Below are positions 1-8,476 of a DNA stretch of 64,000 bases, one piece after another. The notes below the pieces were generated by a model that did no database searches, was not told the origin of the DNA, and saw only the letters and a program-made list of their open reading frames with translations. How positions within the stretch are numbered: the stretch's first letter is position 1; each line of letters starts with the position of its first letter. A program made the translations under genes and the position numbers. The stretch is from UBA5314 sp035560815 (GTDB lineage: Bacteria; Bacillota; Syntrophomonadia; Syntrophomonadales; Syntrophomonadaceae), in the NCBI GenBank assembly GCA_035560815.1, contig DATMYR010000078.1:1-64000 (forward strand), given 5' to 3'.

Positions 1-702
1 AAACAAAGTTTAAAATCAACAACCAAAACCGAAAGGTTAAAAGAAATAAAGAACATAATTCTGAAGCGTTCGTTAGATCAATTAAATGAAAATAAGAAAC
101 TGAGAGAAAAAGCGAAATTGGAGAAAAAAGTACCCCCTAAAGATATGGAAGAAAATATCGCTGAAATGGACGTGAATAAAGCAGGATATACTTCATATTC
201 TTATAATCACAGTGCCGCAGCATTGTATGCGTATCAATATGGAGATGAGATGCATTCTCCACCCTGGGGAAACTATGAACCTATAGGCGGAGATTGTACA
301 AATTTTGCTTCCCAATGCATAAAAGATGGTGGAGTTCCTTTTGATAGTAAAGGAACATATACGTGGTATTGGTATTCTGATTCAAATAGAAGTCCCAGTT
401 GGACAGGAGTACCAGAATTATATAACTATTTATTGAATAACAATTCGTCTTCGAGCTCAAATTATGGAGTCTATGCTTTTTTATCTTCATCTGTATATAT
501 AAATGCGGGAGACATTGTGCAAAATGTGGGTAGTCATACTATGGTAATTGACGCTCTTGATTATGACAGCGAGGGATGGATAACAGAACACTATATTTGC
601 CAACATTCAACGACTGTACAAGGTAGATTAAGTCACTATCCTCTCTCGGCCAAACCTCCAGCAACCAGAGCTTTTATTTGGATAACTCGATATTATAAAT
701 AA
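1..702 (+). CDS. Amidase-domain (amidase_6-like) protein, 5' end outside the window
   Basis: The frame is open from base 1 without a stop, so the 5' end lies outside the window; a TTG at 118 is only an internal candidate start. The N-terminal visible part (about 50 residues) is charged and lysine/glutamate-rich, probably coiled coil. Residues downstream match the putative amidase domain seen in many Firmicutes: a YSYNHSAAALYAYQYG segment, then GGDCTNFASQC with the likely nucleophilic Cys, a W-rich middle, and GSHTMVI with the likely catalytic His. These domains are NlpC/P60-like hydrolases; the natural substrate is unknown. The region is clearly more AT-rich than the rest of the window and lies next to a recombinase remnant, which suggests recent acquisition. 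Domain recognition is fairly sure; the function is not. Confidence 0.75.
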   Translation, partial: KQSLKSTTKTERLKEIKNIILKRSLDQLNENKKLREKAKLEKKVPPKDMEENIAEMDVNKAGYTSYSYNHSAAALYAYQYGDEMHSPPWGNYEPIGGDCTNFASQCIKDGGVPFDSKGTYTWYWYSDSNRSPSWTGVPELYNYLLNNNSSSSSNYGVYAFLSSSVYINAGDIVQNVGSHTMVIDALDYDSEGWITEHYICQHSTTVQGRLSHYPLSAKPPATRAFIWITRYYK

Positions 703-773
703 CATGAGTTAAGGATTCTGCAATAGACTTTTCAACAAGTAATTGAACGCTAATCAAATAAATGTATGTTTAT

Positions 774-807
774 GCCTTTGATATATCCTTTAGGATATAT
801 CAAAGGC
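774..807. repeat. Perfect 15-bp inverted repeat (hairpin)
   Basis: GCCTTTGATATATCC and its exact reverse complement are separated by the four bases TTTA. It lies about 70 bp after the amidase-domain gene. There is no U-tract on either side, so it is not a standard intrinsic terminator. It could end that transcript in a Rho-dependent or processing role, or be a remnant of a mobile element end. The remaining sequence from 808 to 990 shows nothing recognisable. Confidence 0.6.
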
Positions 808-993
808 GCAGTTTATGTTAGGTGATCTTTCCCGAGGACTACTCCAGGAGTATCATTTGTAAAGCTCTTTTAGCAAATGTGGGTGCTGTTTTAAAGGTGC
901 CTCGTTAATGAGGGACTGCCCCAAACAAGTGTAAAACTACCTGCCCAAATCACCCGAAATATTTTGTTTATAATTACCCATTCATAAAACTGC

Positions 994-1232
994 TCAGTTC
1001 ATCCATAGTCTCTCGCTGTATTGGGTCAGAACATGGCCGTATACGCTCAAGGTGGTGGCGATATTTTCGTTGTCCAAGAGATCCTGAAATCTTTCTGTTT
1101 CTACTCCAGCAGCCAGTAATAGGATTGCGCAGATTAGGATGTCCGTGACGAACTGCCAGGTTCTTGATCTTCGTAGTCTTCGCTTGTATTGGACCTATTC
1201 TTTTCTGACTTCTTTAAGAACATACTCGACTT
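994..1232 (-). pseudogene. Decayed tyrosine recombinase (phage-type integrase) C-terminus
   Basis: Read on the minus strand, one frame gives LLLAAGVETERFQDLLDNEN followed by IATTLSVYGHV and a stop (TGA at 994-996). This matches the C-terminal signature of phage-type integrases (LLLAAGV..K.VQELLGH.SI.TTL..YGHV), including the region of the catalytic Tyr. The usual H-x-x-R box just upstream is replaced by unrelated residues. Upstream lies LKEVRKE, an in-frame TAG, then VQYKRRLRRSRTWQ, which resembles the integrase segment normally tens of residues before the H-x-x-R box. The gene has therefore lost an internal piece and carries a nonsense mutation. It is dead but diagnostic of past integration. 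Confidence 0.6.
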
Positions 1233-1308
1233 CTGGCGTTAGTGGATAAATCTGATTATACCAGTGAGGCTTGATTTATAAATGTCCCTTCCTCAGAACG
1301 ATAAAAAG

Positions 1309-1340
1309 AAGCCATAAGCAGGTTTATTTGCTTATGGCTT
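1309..1340 (-). terminator. Intrinsic terminator of amt
   Basis: A 12-bp perfect stem (AAGCCATAAGCA with TGCTTATGGCTT) is followed, in the minus direction, by TTCTTTTTAT. It lies just downstream of the ammonium transporter stop codon. Confidence 0.85.
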
Positions 1341-1375
1341 CCAATAAGATTCGCGTATGAATGAGCCTGGAAAAT

Positions 1376-2620
1376 CTATTGGGGACTGATGCCCGAATAG
1401 GCGGAGATATCATGTTCACTAATATCCAAACCTTCTGATTCCTCTTCCAGGGTAGCCCGAATCCCGGTGGTTTTCTTGAGAATGGTAAAAATGATGTACG
1501 TCATGGTAAAGGCCCATATCGAGACAGAGATCACACCGAGGGCTTGCACTCCTAATAAATTGAACCCGCCACCGTAAAACAAACCACCCTTCTCGGCAAA
1601 AAGCCCCACGGCCAGGATTCCCCAGAATCCATTCACGCCATGAACAGCGATGGCTCCGACCGGATCGTCAAACTTATGCCGGTCAAAGAAGTATACCGCC
1701 AGGACCACCAAAATGCCCGCCACCAGGCCGACTAACACCGCACAAGGAGGACTGATAAAAGCGCATCCGCCTGTAACTGCAGCCAGACCAGCTAAAGCTC
1801 CGTTCATAGCCATACTGGGGTCGGCTTTTCCGAACTTGAACATGGTATACATTGTAGCGGTCAGCCCGCCTGCTGCCGCAGCTAAATTGGTGTTCATTGC
1901 CACCCGGGCGATGTTCATATCCATACCGCTGAGGGTGCTGCCGGCATTAAATCCGAACCATCCGAACCAGAGAATAAAGGTCCCCAGAAAGGCGAGGTGC
2001 AGACTGTGGGGGGGAATGAGGTTGGAAGTTCCGTCCTCATTATACTTATGCGATCGAGGTCCCAAGACGATAACAGCAGCCAGGGCGCTCCATCCACCAA
2101 CCGCATGGACTACCGCTGAACCGGCAAAATCCTTCATTCCCATATTGTTCAGCCAGCCGCCCACGCCCCAGACCCAGTGTCCAGCCACCGGGTAGATGAT
2201 GCCAGCCGCCAGGATCGTATAAATGATATAAGGTCCGAATTTCATCCTTTCGGATACCGCCCCGGAGACGATCGATGCCATGGCGATAGCAAAGGCAGCC
2301 TGAAAGAGCCAGAAGGCATAAACAGGGATGCCCAGATTCAAATGGGCAAATGCACCGTTGGTAAAGATGCCTGATGCCCCAATGACTCCGGATTTATCCA
2401 AACCGTACATTACCGCAAAACCCAGAGCCCAATAGCTTAGCATCCCGGCTGTGCAATCGGTGAAAACCTTCATGACTATGTTGATGGAGTTCTTGGCACT
2501 GATGAAACCGGCTTCCAGAAAGGCAAATCCTCCCTCCATTAAAAACACCAAAGCAGCGCACAGGATTACCCATGATGTATTAATGCCAGCAACCATATCC
2601 GTAGGACTTATTGAATTCAC
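1376..2620 (-). CDS. amt: Ammonium transporter (Amt family)
   Basis: This is a 414-residue polytopic membrane protein that conducts ammonium/ammonia into the cell. Family landmarks are visible: NTSWVILCAALVFLMEGGFAFLEAG at the N-terminus, FGFNAGS (seen as WFGFNAGSTLSG), DDPVGAIAVHGVNGFWG and the pore histidine region HAVGGWSAL. Length agrees with Amt/Rh proteins (about 400-450). The longest open frame starts at 2731, but a GTG at 2620 preceded by GGGAGAGGAG fits better and gives an N-terminus at the start of the first helix. No glnB/glnK is adjacent, so the usual PII partner is encoded elsewhere. The 330-nt leader carries three structured repeats (see that entry), and expression is probably controlled there. 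Confidence 0.95.
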   Translation of the reverse strand: MNSISPTDMVAGINTSWVILCAALVFLMEGGFAFLEAGFISAKNSINIVMKVFTDCTAGMLSYWALGFAVMYGLDKSGVIGASGIFTNGAFAHLNLGIPVYAFWLFQAAFAIAMASIVSGAVSERMKFGPYIIYTILAAGIIYPVAGHWVWGVGGWLNNMGMKDFAGSAVVHAVGGWSALAAVIVLGPRSHKYNEDGTSNLIPPHSLHLAFLGTFILWFGWFGFNAGSTLSGMDMNIARVAMNTNLAAAAGGLTATMYTMFKFGKADPSMAMNGALAGLAAVTGGCAFISPPCAVLVGLVAGILVVLAVYFFDRHKFDDPVGAIAVHGVNGFWGILAVGLFAEKGGLFYGGGFNLLGVQALGVISVSIWAFTMTYIIFTILKKTTGIRATLEEESEGLDISEHDISAYSGISPQ

Positions 2621-2668
2621 AATTACTTCTCCTCTCCCTTGAGTTAATAAAATAAATAAAGACGCTAC

Positions 2669-2890
2669 CTGCTTGATTGACTGCCATAGCCAATCAGCGT
2701 GAGCGCCTTCGCCCGATCGGGAACCTCCCAAAAATAAAAAACGCTTAACCCTGACCAGCTGCCGTAGCTAGTCAGTTGTAAGCGCCTTCGCTCTTTGGTC
2801 TGAACCCTATATTTATAATTTTTCCATTACTAATAAAACAAAAATTCCCTGACCAGCTGTCACAGCCAATCAGAGTGAGCGCCTTCGCCC
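2669..2890 (-). promoter_or_regulatory. Triple structured repeat in the amt 5' leader
   Basis: Three imperfect copies of a unit of about 44 bp lie at 2669-2713, 2750-2793 and 2848-2890. On the amt-coding strand each begins with the invariant GCGAAGGCGCT, itself a small GCG/CGC hairpin. A 10-11-bp stem then closes a five-base loop (ATGGC, ACGGC or GTGAC). Stem sequences differ between copies, but pairing is kept by compensatory and wobble changes: CTGATTGGCT, CTGACTAGCT and CTGATTGGCT face AGTCAATC-A-AG, AGCTGGTCAG and AGCTGGTCAG. A-rich spacers separate the copies. The sequence shows a structured RNA; a role in amt control is inference. Confidence 0.6.
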
Positions 2891-2954
2891 ATTATGCTTT
2901 TCTTTTCTAAAATCCCCTCGACAATCTTGGCCCAGGATGTCGAAACCTATATGT

Positions 2955-2983
2955 ATTATAATTTTTCTGGCTCATTAGTACAA
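2955..2983 (-). promoter_or_regulatory. Sigma-A-type promoter for amt
   Basis: On the minus strand TTGTAC, a 17-bp spacer and a perfect TATAAT are found. Transcription would start near 2948, giving a leader of about 330 nt that contains all three structured repeats before the amt GTG start. The rest of the 2621-3232 interval shows no other gene. Confidence 0.7.
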
Positions 2984-3232
2984 TATCTCAGCACAACAAC
3001 GGGATTGTATACATAATTTCATCATTAATATCAGCCTATCTTGCCCTCCCGATTGGGACTCCTCATACGTATGGGGCACGCTTGCTAAATCTACACCGGC
3101 GCCTCCAAGCGCAACCCATAATTATGCTATATTATCTATATTTTGCCATTATTATCGTTTATAATCATTATTAGTATTCTTTTGACAAAGGAGGTGGCAA
3201 TTCCGTTTTACATTGTGAAAGGAGCTGATAAT

Positions 3233-4621
3233 GTGAAGAATTCGCTTTGGCGTACAGCTGCCTCCTTGGTCTGTTCAACGCTGTTATTAGCTGGGCAGCT
3301 TTTTTTCCCTGGTACTCTGATGGCCGCTAAGTCCATGAGTATGATGAACAATCTGGATAAAGAACTAGACATCCAGAGACCACAAAGCCTTCTTACCTAT
3401 CAAAGCGAGAACCTTATCGTCAAATATAAAAATGATGTTAAGCGGATCGATGCACAGTCTTTAATTGGGCAGCATCAGAGCACAAGTATCAGGAAATTTC
3501 GCTCCGGTGCCGAGCTTATTCGTCTACCCGGTTCCAGTAAAAGCGAGTTAATGTCTTACAAACAACAGCTTGAGCAAACAGGATTATTTGAGTATGTAGA
3601 GTATGACTATAAAGTCTATACCGCAAGCGCTCCCTGCAACGATCTTTTGTTCTTTAAACAATGGGCACTGAAAAATACAGGCCAGTTCATTCAACTGGTG
3701 CCTGGCCAACCAGGTATCGATATTAACGTTATCCCTGCCTGGACCATCACCCGTGGAGACTCCAACTTATTAGTGGCAGTAACAGATACCGGTATAGATC
3801 TCCAGCATCCCGAACTGCGCAATCGAGCCTGGATAAATACAGGAGAAATACCAGGTAACGGTATTGATGATGATCAGAATGGCTACGTAGACGATGTAAA
3901 CGGGTATGATTTTTATCATCATGACAACACGGTATTCGATGCCGGAGACCAGGATATTCACGGAACCCATGTGGCAGGTGTCATCGCCGCAGAAGCCAAC
4001 AATCATCAGGGAATATCCGGCATTGCCCCTCAAGTTAAGATTATGGCACTTAAGTTTATGGGGCCCGATGGAGGTAATATATCCGATGCCATCGAAGCTA
4101 TCGATTACGCCCGCTCAAAGGAAGTGAAACTATGCAATGCCTCTTGGTCTGGTACGGAATACTCCCAGGCTCTCTATGATGCGATTGAACAATCCGGTAT
4201 TCTTTTTATCGCTGCCAGTGGTAATAGTGGTGCCGATGCCGATAGTGCACCCGAATACCCTGCGGCCTTTACTTGCCCTAATATCATTTCTGTAGCTGCC
4301 ATCAACAACCAGGGTCAGCTGGCTTCATGGTCAAATTACGGAGCCAACTCAGTAGATCTGGGGGCTCCTGGGGTGGGGATCATGAGTATATTGGAGCTGA
4401 TTCCGAGATGTACTTTTCTCTACGGGTATATTAGCGGGACTTCCCAGGCTGCCCCCCAGGTGACTGGCACAGCTGCACTGGTCTTTAGCCAATTTCCTCA
4501 AATGAGTGCCTCAGAAGTAAAAAACAGAATCTTGAACCACGTTAAACCGCTTCCCAGCCTGGAAGGAAAAACGGTCAGTGGTGGCATGGTCAATGCTTAT
4601 GGTGCCCTCACTGAGCAATGA
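3233..4621 (+). CDS. Subtilisin-like serine protease (S8), secreted
   Basis: This is a 462-residue secreted endopeptidase. The chosen GTG start at 3233 follows AAAGGAG and yields a signal peptide (MKNSLWRTAASLVCSTLLLAGQ-type, Lys then a hydrophobic core ending near GTLMAAKS). A propeptide-like region (about residues 50-130, ENLIVKYKND...LIRLPG) resembles the I9 inhibitor prodomain. The catalytic triad motifs follow: Asp in VAVTDTGIDL, His in HGTHVAGV, Ser in SGTSQAAP, plus the oxyanion Asn in AASGNSG. The SGTSQAAP motif has Gln where Met is usual. The frame is open further upstream to 3143, but that start lacks a ribosome site. It is a monocistronic gene followed by a hairpin. Substrate unknown. 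Confidence 0.93.
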   Translation: MKNSLWRTAASLVCSTLLLAGQLFFPGTLMAAKSMSMMNNLDKELDIQRPQSLLTYQSENLIVKYKNDVKRIDAQSLIGQHQSTSIRKFRSGAELIRLPGSSKSELMSYKQQLEQTGLFEYVEYDYKVYTASAPCNDLLFFKQWALKNTGQFIQLVPGQPGIDINVIPAWTITRGDSNLLVAVTDTGIDLQHPELRNRAWINTGEIPGNGIDDDQNGYVDDVNGYDFYHHDNTVFDAGDQDIHGTHVAGVIAAEANNHQGISGIAPQVKIMALKFMGPDGGNISDAIEAIDYARSKEVKLCNASWSGTEYSQALYDAIEQSGILFIAASGNSGADADSAPEYPAAFTCPNIISVAAINNQGQLASWSNYGANSVDLGAPGVGIMSILELIPRCTFLYGYISGTSQAAPQVTGTAALVFSQFPQMSASEVKNRILNHVKPLPSLEGKTVSGGMVNAYGALTEQ

Positions 4622-4710
4622 GTCTCCTGCGTTGTCAAACCGACAATTCATATGGCGGGGAAGCCATTGGTCTGTTCTTTAGGTGAGACATGAATCAATA
4701 CATCTAGTAT

Positions 4711-4740
4711 AAGAGGCGCCGGTCAATCCGAGCGCCTCTT
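4711..4740 (+). terminator. Hairpin terminator after the S8 protease
   Basis: AAGAGGCGC pairs with GCGCCTCTT across a 12-base loop, followed by TTGCTGTTT. The T-run is weak, so this is a moderate terminator call. Confidence 0.55.
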
Positions 4741-4816
4741 GCTGTTTATCTAGTTATAGACTAAAGGGACCGTTCCTCAGGTCTATGCGTGTCTTCACGA
4801 GAATATCCCAGTATCC

Positions 4817-5332
4817 TTATTTCTCCTGAGAACTGGTGAATCCCTTTTCAATAGACTCTATCCTATCCAATCTCCGGAGCAACTCCCCGGTCATTTCATC
4901 CTGATGGCACAGGTGGGTCATGAGCACCTTGATTTCCTCTTCCGCTTTGACGTTGATTTCATAGTCATGCTGGGCTGCCAGTCGATCTTTATAATTCTGG
5001 CGGTTCTGGCTCATCATCACCACTGGTCCGGTATAGGCGGCCTGTAGACTCAGAACCAGGTTTAGCAGGATGAAGGGATAGGGATCCCATGCTTTGAGAT
5101 AATTTGGATGGGTGTGGATCATATAAACCAGGTAAACATTGATTCCTATCCAAATACAAATTAAAAGGCTTTGAATGATAATAAATGGCCAACTTCCTAA
5201 TACTGTAGCAACCGTGTCTGCCACCCGCTGCCCCAGGGTTAAGGCTTTATCAAATTCTTCGTTAATATTCCGTACTGATGGATGGCTGTGCGTGTAGAAG
5301 GCAGCCGGTCCTTTTTCTATATTTAATCCCAT
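4817..5332 (-). CDS. DUF1003 membrane protein
   Basis: This 171-residue protein carries the DUF1003 pattern: an N-terminal basic/acidic stretch, LGQRVADTVATVLGSWPFIIIQ with a first membrane helix, a short loop ending in WDPYPFILLNLVLSLQAAY with a second helix, then SQNRQNYKDRLAAQHDYEINVKAE and a helical cytoplasmic tail. The family function is unknown; DUF1003 genes often sit near ion transporters. Here corA lies immediately upstream on the same strand, about 70 bp away, which fits a shared transcript. Only the domain assignment is claimed. Confidence 0.85.
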   Translation of the reverse strand: MGLNIEKGPAAFYTHSHPSVRNINEEFDKALTLGQRVADTVATVLGSWPFIIIQSLLICIWIGINVYLVYMIHTHPNYLKAWDPYPFILLNLVLSLQAAYTGPVVMMSQNRQNYKDRLAAQHDYEINVKAEEEIKVLMTHLCHQDEMTGELLRRLDRIESIEKGFTSSQEK

Positions 5333-5400
5333 GTACTACTCATCTCCCTTCTGGCAATAGACAAGGACACGGTTTTTCTTCACTTACCGTCGCCCCGAAT

Positions 5401-6489
5401 TTACAGCCAGCCTTTGCGTCGGAAAATAATGAGCATAACGAATACGACAAGGAGCATAACACCCCAAACGAAGGGATAGCCGTACTGCCATGTTATTTCC
5501 GGCATATTGAGCGGTCCTGCTTCCGGTTGAAAGTTCATCCCGTACACACCGACAATAAAGGTCAGCGGAATAAATATGGAGGTGATGATAGTCAGGACTT
5601 TAATGACTTCGTTCATCTGGTGGTTTTTCAGCGAAAGATGGGAATTTAATGTGCTGTCGGAAATCTGCCGATAACTGTCCACACTGCGGGACAACTGGTG
5701 GGTGTGATCCAAAACATCCCGCAGGTAGTAGGCCACTGAGGACCCGAAAAGGCTGCTATTTTCCCCCTGCATCATCTCACTCAGCACCTCCTGCGCTTCC
5801 ATCGTCAAGCGCCCTATGACCAACAAGTCCATTTTCAAGGAGTGGATCTCCTCCACGATTTCCTGAGAAGCCCCGGCAAAGGTGCGCTTCTCCAAAAAAG
5901 TGAGCTGATCGCCCAGTTGTTCCAGGATGGGAAAATAGTGGTCTACTACCGCATCGCACACACAGTACGCCAAAAAATCGCTGCCCTGCTGGCGGATCAG
6001 ACCCTGACCCTCCTTTATCCTCTTACGCAGAAGGTGAAAAGCCTGCTCCCCTTCTTCACAGATGCTGATAACAAAATCAGCCCCCAGGAAAATATTGACT
6101 TGAACTGGCCTTATTGCCTTCAAAGGGTCAAGGAGATATAGAACAATAAACAGGTATTTCCCGTAATTCTCTATTTTAGAGTGCTGCCCGGGATTCACGA
6201 CATCCTCCAGAGCCAGGGGGTGCAGGTTGAACTGCCGTCCCAGCGCTTCGAGACATTCCTGGTCCGGGGTTCCCGCCAGGTCAATCCAGGTGACCAGTTC
6301 CTCCCGCTGAAGCCCGGCCAGTTCGTCCACCGTAGCCACCTCTTGTTCCCGAACCAGTTCCTGATGATATTGGATCAGACGGATACGGCAGGGATGCCCC
6401 CCGGCTGCTTCTAGGCTGCCTGGCAAAGTCCCATGCGCATCATAACCCTTTTTCATCCCAGCCCAGTACACTGGTCTACGGTGCTCCAT
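5401..6489 (-). CDS. corA: CorA-type magnesium/cobalt transporter
   Basis: This 362-residue protein has a large N-terminal cytoplasmic domain followed by a long helix and two C-terminal membrane segments. The first membrane segment ends with the selectivity motif YGMNFQPE (GMN), and the protein ends in a basic RRKGWL tail. This is the CorA arrangement, which forms pentameric Mg2+/Co2+ channels in the cytoplasmic membrane. The start is supported by AAGGAGG seven bases upstream of ATG. It probably leads a two-gene unit with the downstream DUF1003 gene. The 6490-6676 interval upstream holds no recognisable gene. Confidence 0.93.
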   Translation of the reverse strand: MEHRRPVYWAGMKKGYDAHGTLPGSLEAAGGHPCRIRLIQYHQELVREQEVATVDELAGLQREELVTWIDLAGTPDQECLEALGRQFNLHPLALEDVVNPGQHSKIENYGKYLFIVLYLLDPLKAIRPVQVNIFLGADFVISICEEGEQAFHLLRKRIKEGQGLIRQQGSDFLAYCVCDAVVDHYFPILEQLGDQLTFLEKRTFAGASQEIVEEIHSLKMDLLVIGRLTMEAQEVLSEMMQGENSSLFGSSVAYYLRDVLDHTHQLSRSVDSYRQISDSTLNSHLSLKNHQMNEVIKVLTIITSIFIPLTFIVGVYGMNFQPEAGPLNMPEITWQYGYPFVWGVMLLVVFVMLIIFRRKGWL

Positions 6490-6676
6490 GGTTCTGCCTC
6501 CTTAGTAAATAGCTTAACCGGAAAGTTGGTAACAAAGCCCCATATGCGTAGGTTTGAACTTTCCTCACCTTTATTCTACACTACTTCCAGTTTGCCCTGT
6601 TTTTGTCCTTCCCCTACTGAAGGGTCCTCGATCCTTCTGGATTCACGCTTTTCAGGTCCAGTATAGCAATAAAAAA

Positions 6677-6700
6677 AGGCAGGATTTTAAAATCCTGCCT
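6677..6700 (-). terminator. Terminator of the aldehyde oxidoreductase operon
   Basis: A perfect palindrome (AGGCAGGATTTT paired with AAAATCCTGCCT) is followed in the minus direction by TTTTTTTATTG. It lies 14 bp beyond the last operon gene. Confidence 0.9.
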
Positions 6701-6713
6701 GACTTGAAAACAA

Positions 6714-7202
6714 TTAAAGGCTTTTATGCTCCGTGCCTTCCTGCAGCACTTGATCAGCGAAGTAGTTGCGTTTCATTTCTACCGCTGTCTCCTGGGGGAG
6801 AAATTCTATGGCTCCCGTCCAGCAAAATTTTACGCACTGGGGATCGCCCCCGCAGTGGTCGCATTTAAATGCTATCCCCTTTTGAACATTATAGTTCATA
6901 TGCCCGAAAGGGCAGGCCTGAGAACACTGACGGCATCCGATGCAGATTTCATCCCAAACGCTCACTTCACCGCTATCCCGGTCTTTATGAATAGCACCTA
7001 CCGGACAGATATCCAGACAGGGCGGTCTTTCACAAGAGGCGCAGGTGACAGGTACGTTGTAGGCTTCCTTTCGATAACGTACTACCCGGATGCGGGACAA
7101 CGCTGGAGAGCAGGCTTGCTCATGAACCAGCGAACAGACCATTTCACAGGTACCGCAGCCCACACATTTGTGATAATCGATATAAAAAACCCGGTTTTCC
7201 AT
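6714..7202 (-). CDS. Four-cluster ferredoxin-like electron transfer subunit (second AorA-like)
   Basis: This 162-residue protein has four Cys groups: CVGCGTCEMVC, CASCERPPCLDIC, CIGCRQCSQAC and CDHCGGDPQCVKFC. That arrangement is typical of HycB/DmsB/AorA-type subunits that bind four [4Fe-4S] clusters. The frame is open upstream, but ATG at 7202 preceded by AGGGGAGGG is the sensible start and sits only two bases after the preceding gene's stop. It is the last gene of the AOR operon and is similar in layout to the other ferredoxin-like subunit at 8467-8985. It probably carries electrons between the oxidoreductase and another partner. Whether it replaces or adds to the first subunit is unknown. 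Confidence 0.88.
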   Translation of the reverse strand: MENRVFYIDYHKCVGCGTCEMVCSLVHEQACSPALSRIRVVRYRKEAYNVPVTCASCERPPCLDICPVGAIHKDRDSGEVSVWDEICIGCRQCSQACPFGHMNYNVQKGIAFKCDHCGGDPQCVKFCWTGAIEFLPQETAVEMKRNYFADQVLQEGTEHKSL

Positions 7203-7204
7203 TT

Positions 7205-8476
7205 TTAAACCCTCCCCTGCTCGTTTGCCTGACCGGAAAGCCATGTCTGTAACGGCGCAACCCATGGCATCTTCTCCAGAAGAAACCCGGTGGATAAGAT
7301 CCGCATGATTTCCTCCAAAGAGGTGCGGCTCTTCATAAACGTGATGATGGGCCCCAGCGCATCAAGGGTGCCGACAGTCTGAACACCAATCAGCGCATTA
7401 TCGGAAATGACAATCCGAGTATAACCATTATGCTCTTCTCTCTCGATAATCCTGCCTGTCTCCGGGCTGCTTTGCTCCCCCCGCAAACCTGCGGCTGCAC
7501 AGTTGGTGCCGAATATTTCTTCACTGATTATATTTAATGCCCCAGGGTATAGAACATCCCTACCCAGGCAGTTGTAAGCCGCCACCCGGGCCTGGCTTCG
7601 AGCACTGGTCCACAGGAGGCTCAAAGCCGGCTGACCGCTGATCATATCAAAGGTCTCAACACAATCTCCGCAGGCATATATCTTCTCATTACTGGTCTGT
7701 AAGTATTTATCCACTTTAATTCCGCCTAGAGCTCCAATTCCCAAACCGGCTGCAGCGGCCAGCTCAGTGTTTTGCTTGACTCCGGCAGCCCAAATAACCG
7801 TATCGCAAGCGAATGTGTAGTGATCGCTTATAAGTCCTTCCACTCTTCCATGCCCAAACACCTCCCGGGCTCTCTCCTGGGTATAGACCCGAATGTGGTG
7901 AGATTCTAAAATAGACTGGATAAGACAAGCCGGATACAGATCGAAGCTCCGCGGCATGATCTGCTCCTGCAGTTCTACGATACTGACCTCACATCCCTTG
8001 ATCTGTAAGGCCTCTGCAATCTCCACCCCAATGTTGCCAGACCCTACCACAACCGCTTGCCGAGGGTTGTGTCTCAAAATTCGGTCAATATCAGCTACCG
8101 TTTTGACCACAAAATTACCTGGCAAACTCGTCCCTGGGATCGAGGGTATTATGGGGCGGCTGCCTGTGGCCAAGATGAGGCGGTCGTAACTCAGCCTTTC
8201 TTTTCCAGCTAATACAAGCTGCTCATGAGGAAGAATTGCTTCAACCGGCAGGTCCAGAAGTATATTGATATTCTGCTGCCGATAAAAACCAGCACATCTC
8301 AGGAAGAGCGTTTTACGGGGCACCCAACCGGCGAGGTAATCAGGCAGGGCACAGGCTGAATAAAACGGCTCCTGATCGGCCCCTACGATGGTAATATCCA
8401 CTTCTGAATCCAGTTGACGCAGGGTTTCGGCAGCTTGGTTGCCAGCCGCTCCGCTGCCCACAATGACTACCCGCAT
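7205..8476 (-). CDS. FAD/NAD-binding oxidoreductase (AorC-like)
   Basis: This 423-residue flavoprotein belongs to the pyridine nucleotide-disulfide oxidoreductase family. An N-terminal FAD-binding motif (VVIVGSGAAGNQAAETL), a second dinucleotide motif (AVVVGSGNIGVEIAEAL) and the FAD-binding IYACGDCVE are visible. A Cys in YSACALPDYLAG lies where NADH oxidase/CoA-disulfide reductase relatives carry the redox-active Cys. ATG at 8476 follows GAGGAGGAG and overlaps the upstream ferredoxin gene by ten bases, which indicates translational coupling. Position after AorB- and AorA-like genes matches the AorABC aldehyde oxidoreductases, where the FAD subunit links the enzyme to NAD(H). That assignment is by context. 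Confidence 0.88.
   Translation of the reverse strand: MRVVIVGSGAAGNQAAETLRQLDSEVDITIVGADQEPFYSACALPDYLAGWVPRKTLFLRCAGFYRQQNINILLDLPVEAILPHEQLVLAGKERLSYDRLILATGSRPIIPSIPGTSLPGNFVVKTVADIDRILRHNPRQAVVVGSGNIGVEIAEALQIKGCEVSIVELQEQIMPRSFDLYPACLIQSILESHHIRVYTQERAREVFGHGRVEGLISDHYTFACDTVIWAAGVKQNTELAAAAGLGIGALGGIKVDKYLQTSNEKIYACGDCVETFDMISGQPALSLLWTSARSQARVAAYNCLGRDVLYPGALNIISEEIFGTNCAAAGLRGEQSSPETGRIIEREEHNGYTRIVISDNALIGVQTVGTLDALGPIITFMKSRTSLEEIMRILSTGFLLEKMPWVAPLQTWLSGQANEQGRV

Noticed and set aside
1650..2642. Plus-strand open frames opposite amt (181, 65 and 63 residues)
   Set aside because: They are shadows of the Amt coding sequence, with low-complexity proline/threonine-rich composition and no ribosome sites.
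2669..2890. amt leader repeats as ANTAR-target dual hairpins
   Set aside because: Loops are five bases (RYGRC) and the first hairpin has an AAGG tetraloop; neither fits the hexaloop with fixed A1 and G4 expected for ANTAR binding.
2669..2890. amt leader repeats as a CRISPR array
   Set aside because: Only three imperfect copies with unequal, AT-rich spacers and strong covariation; no cas genes in the window.
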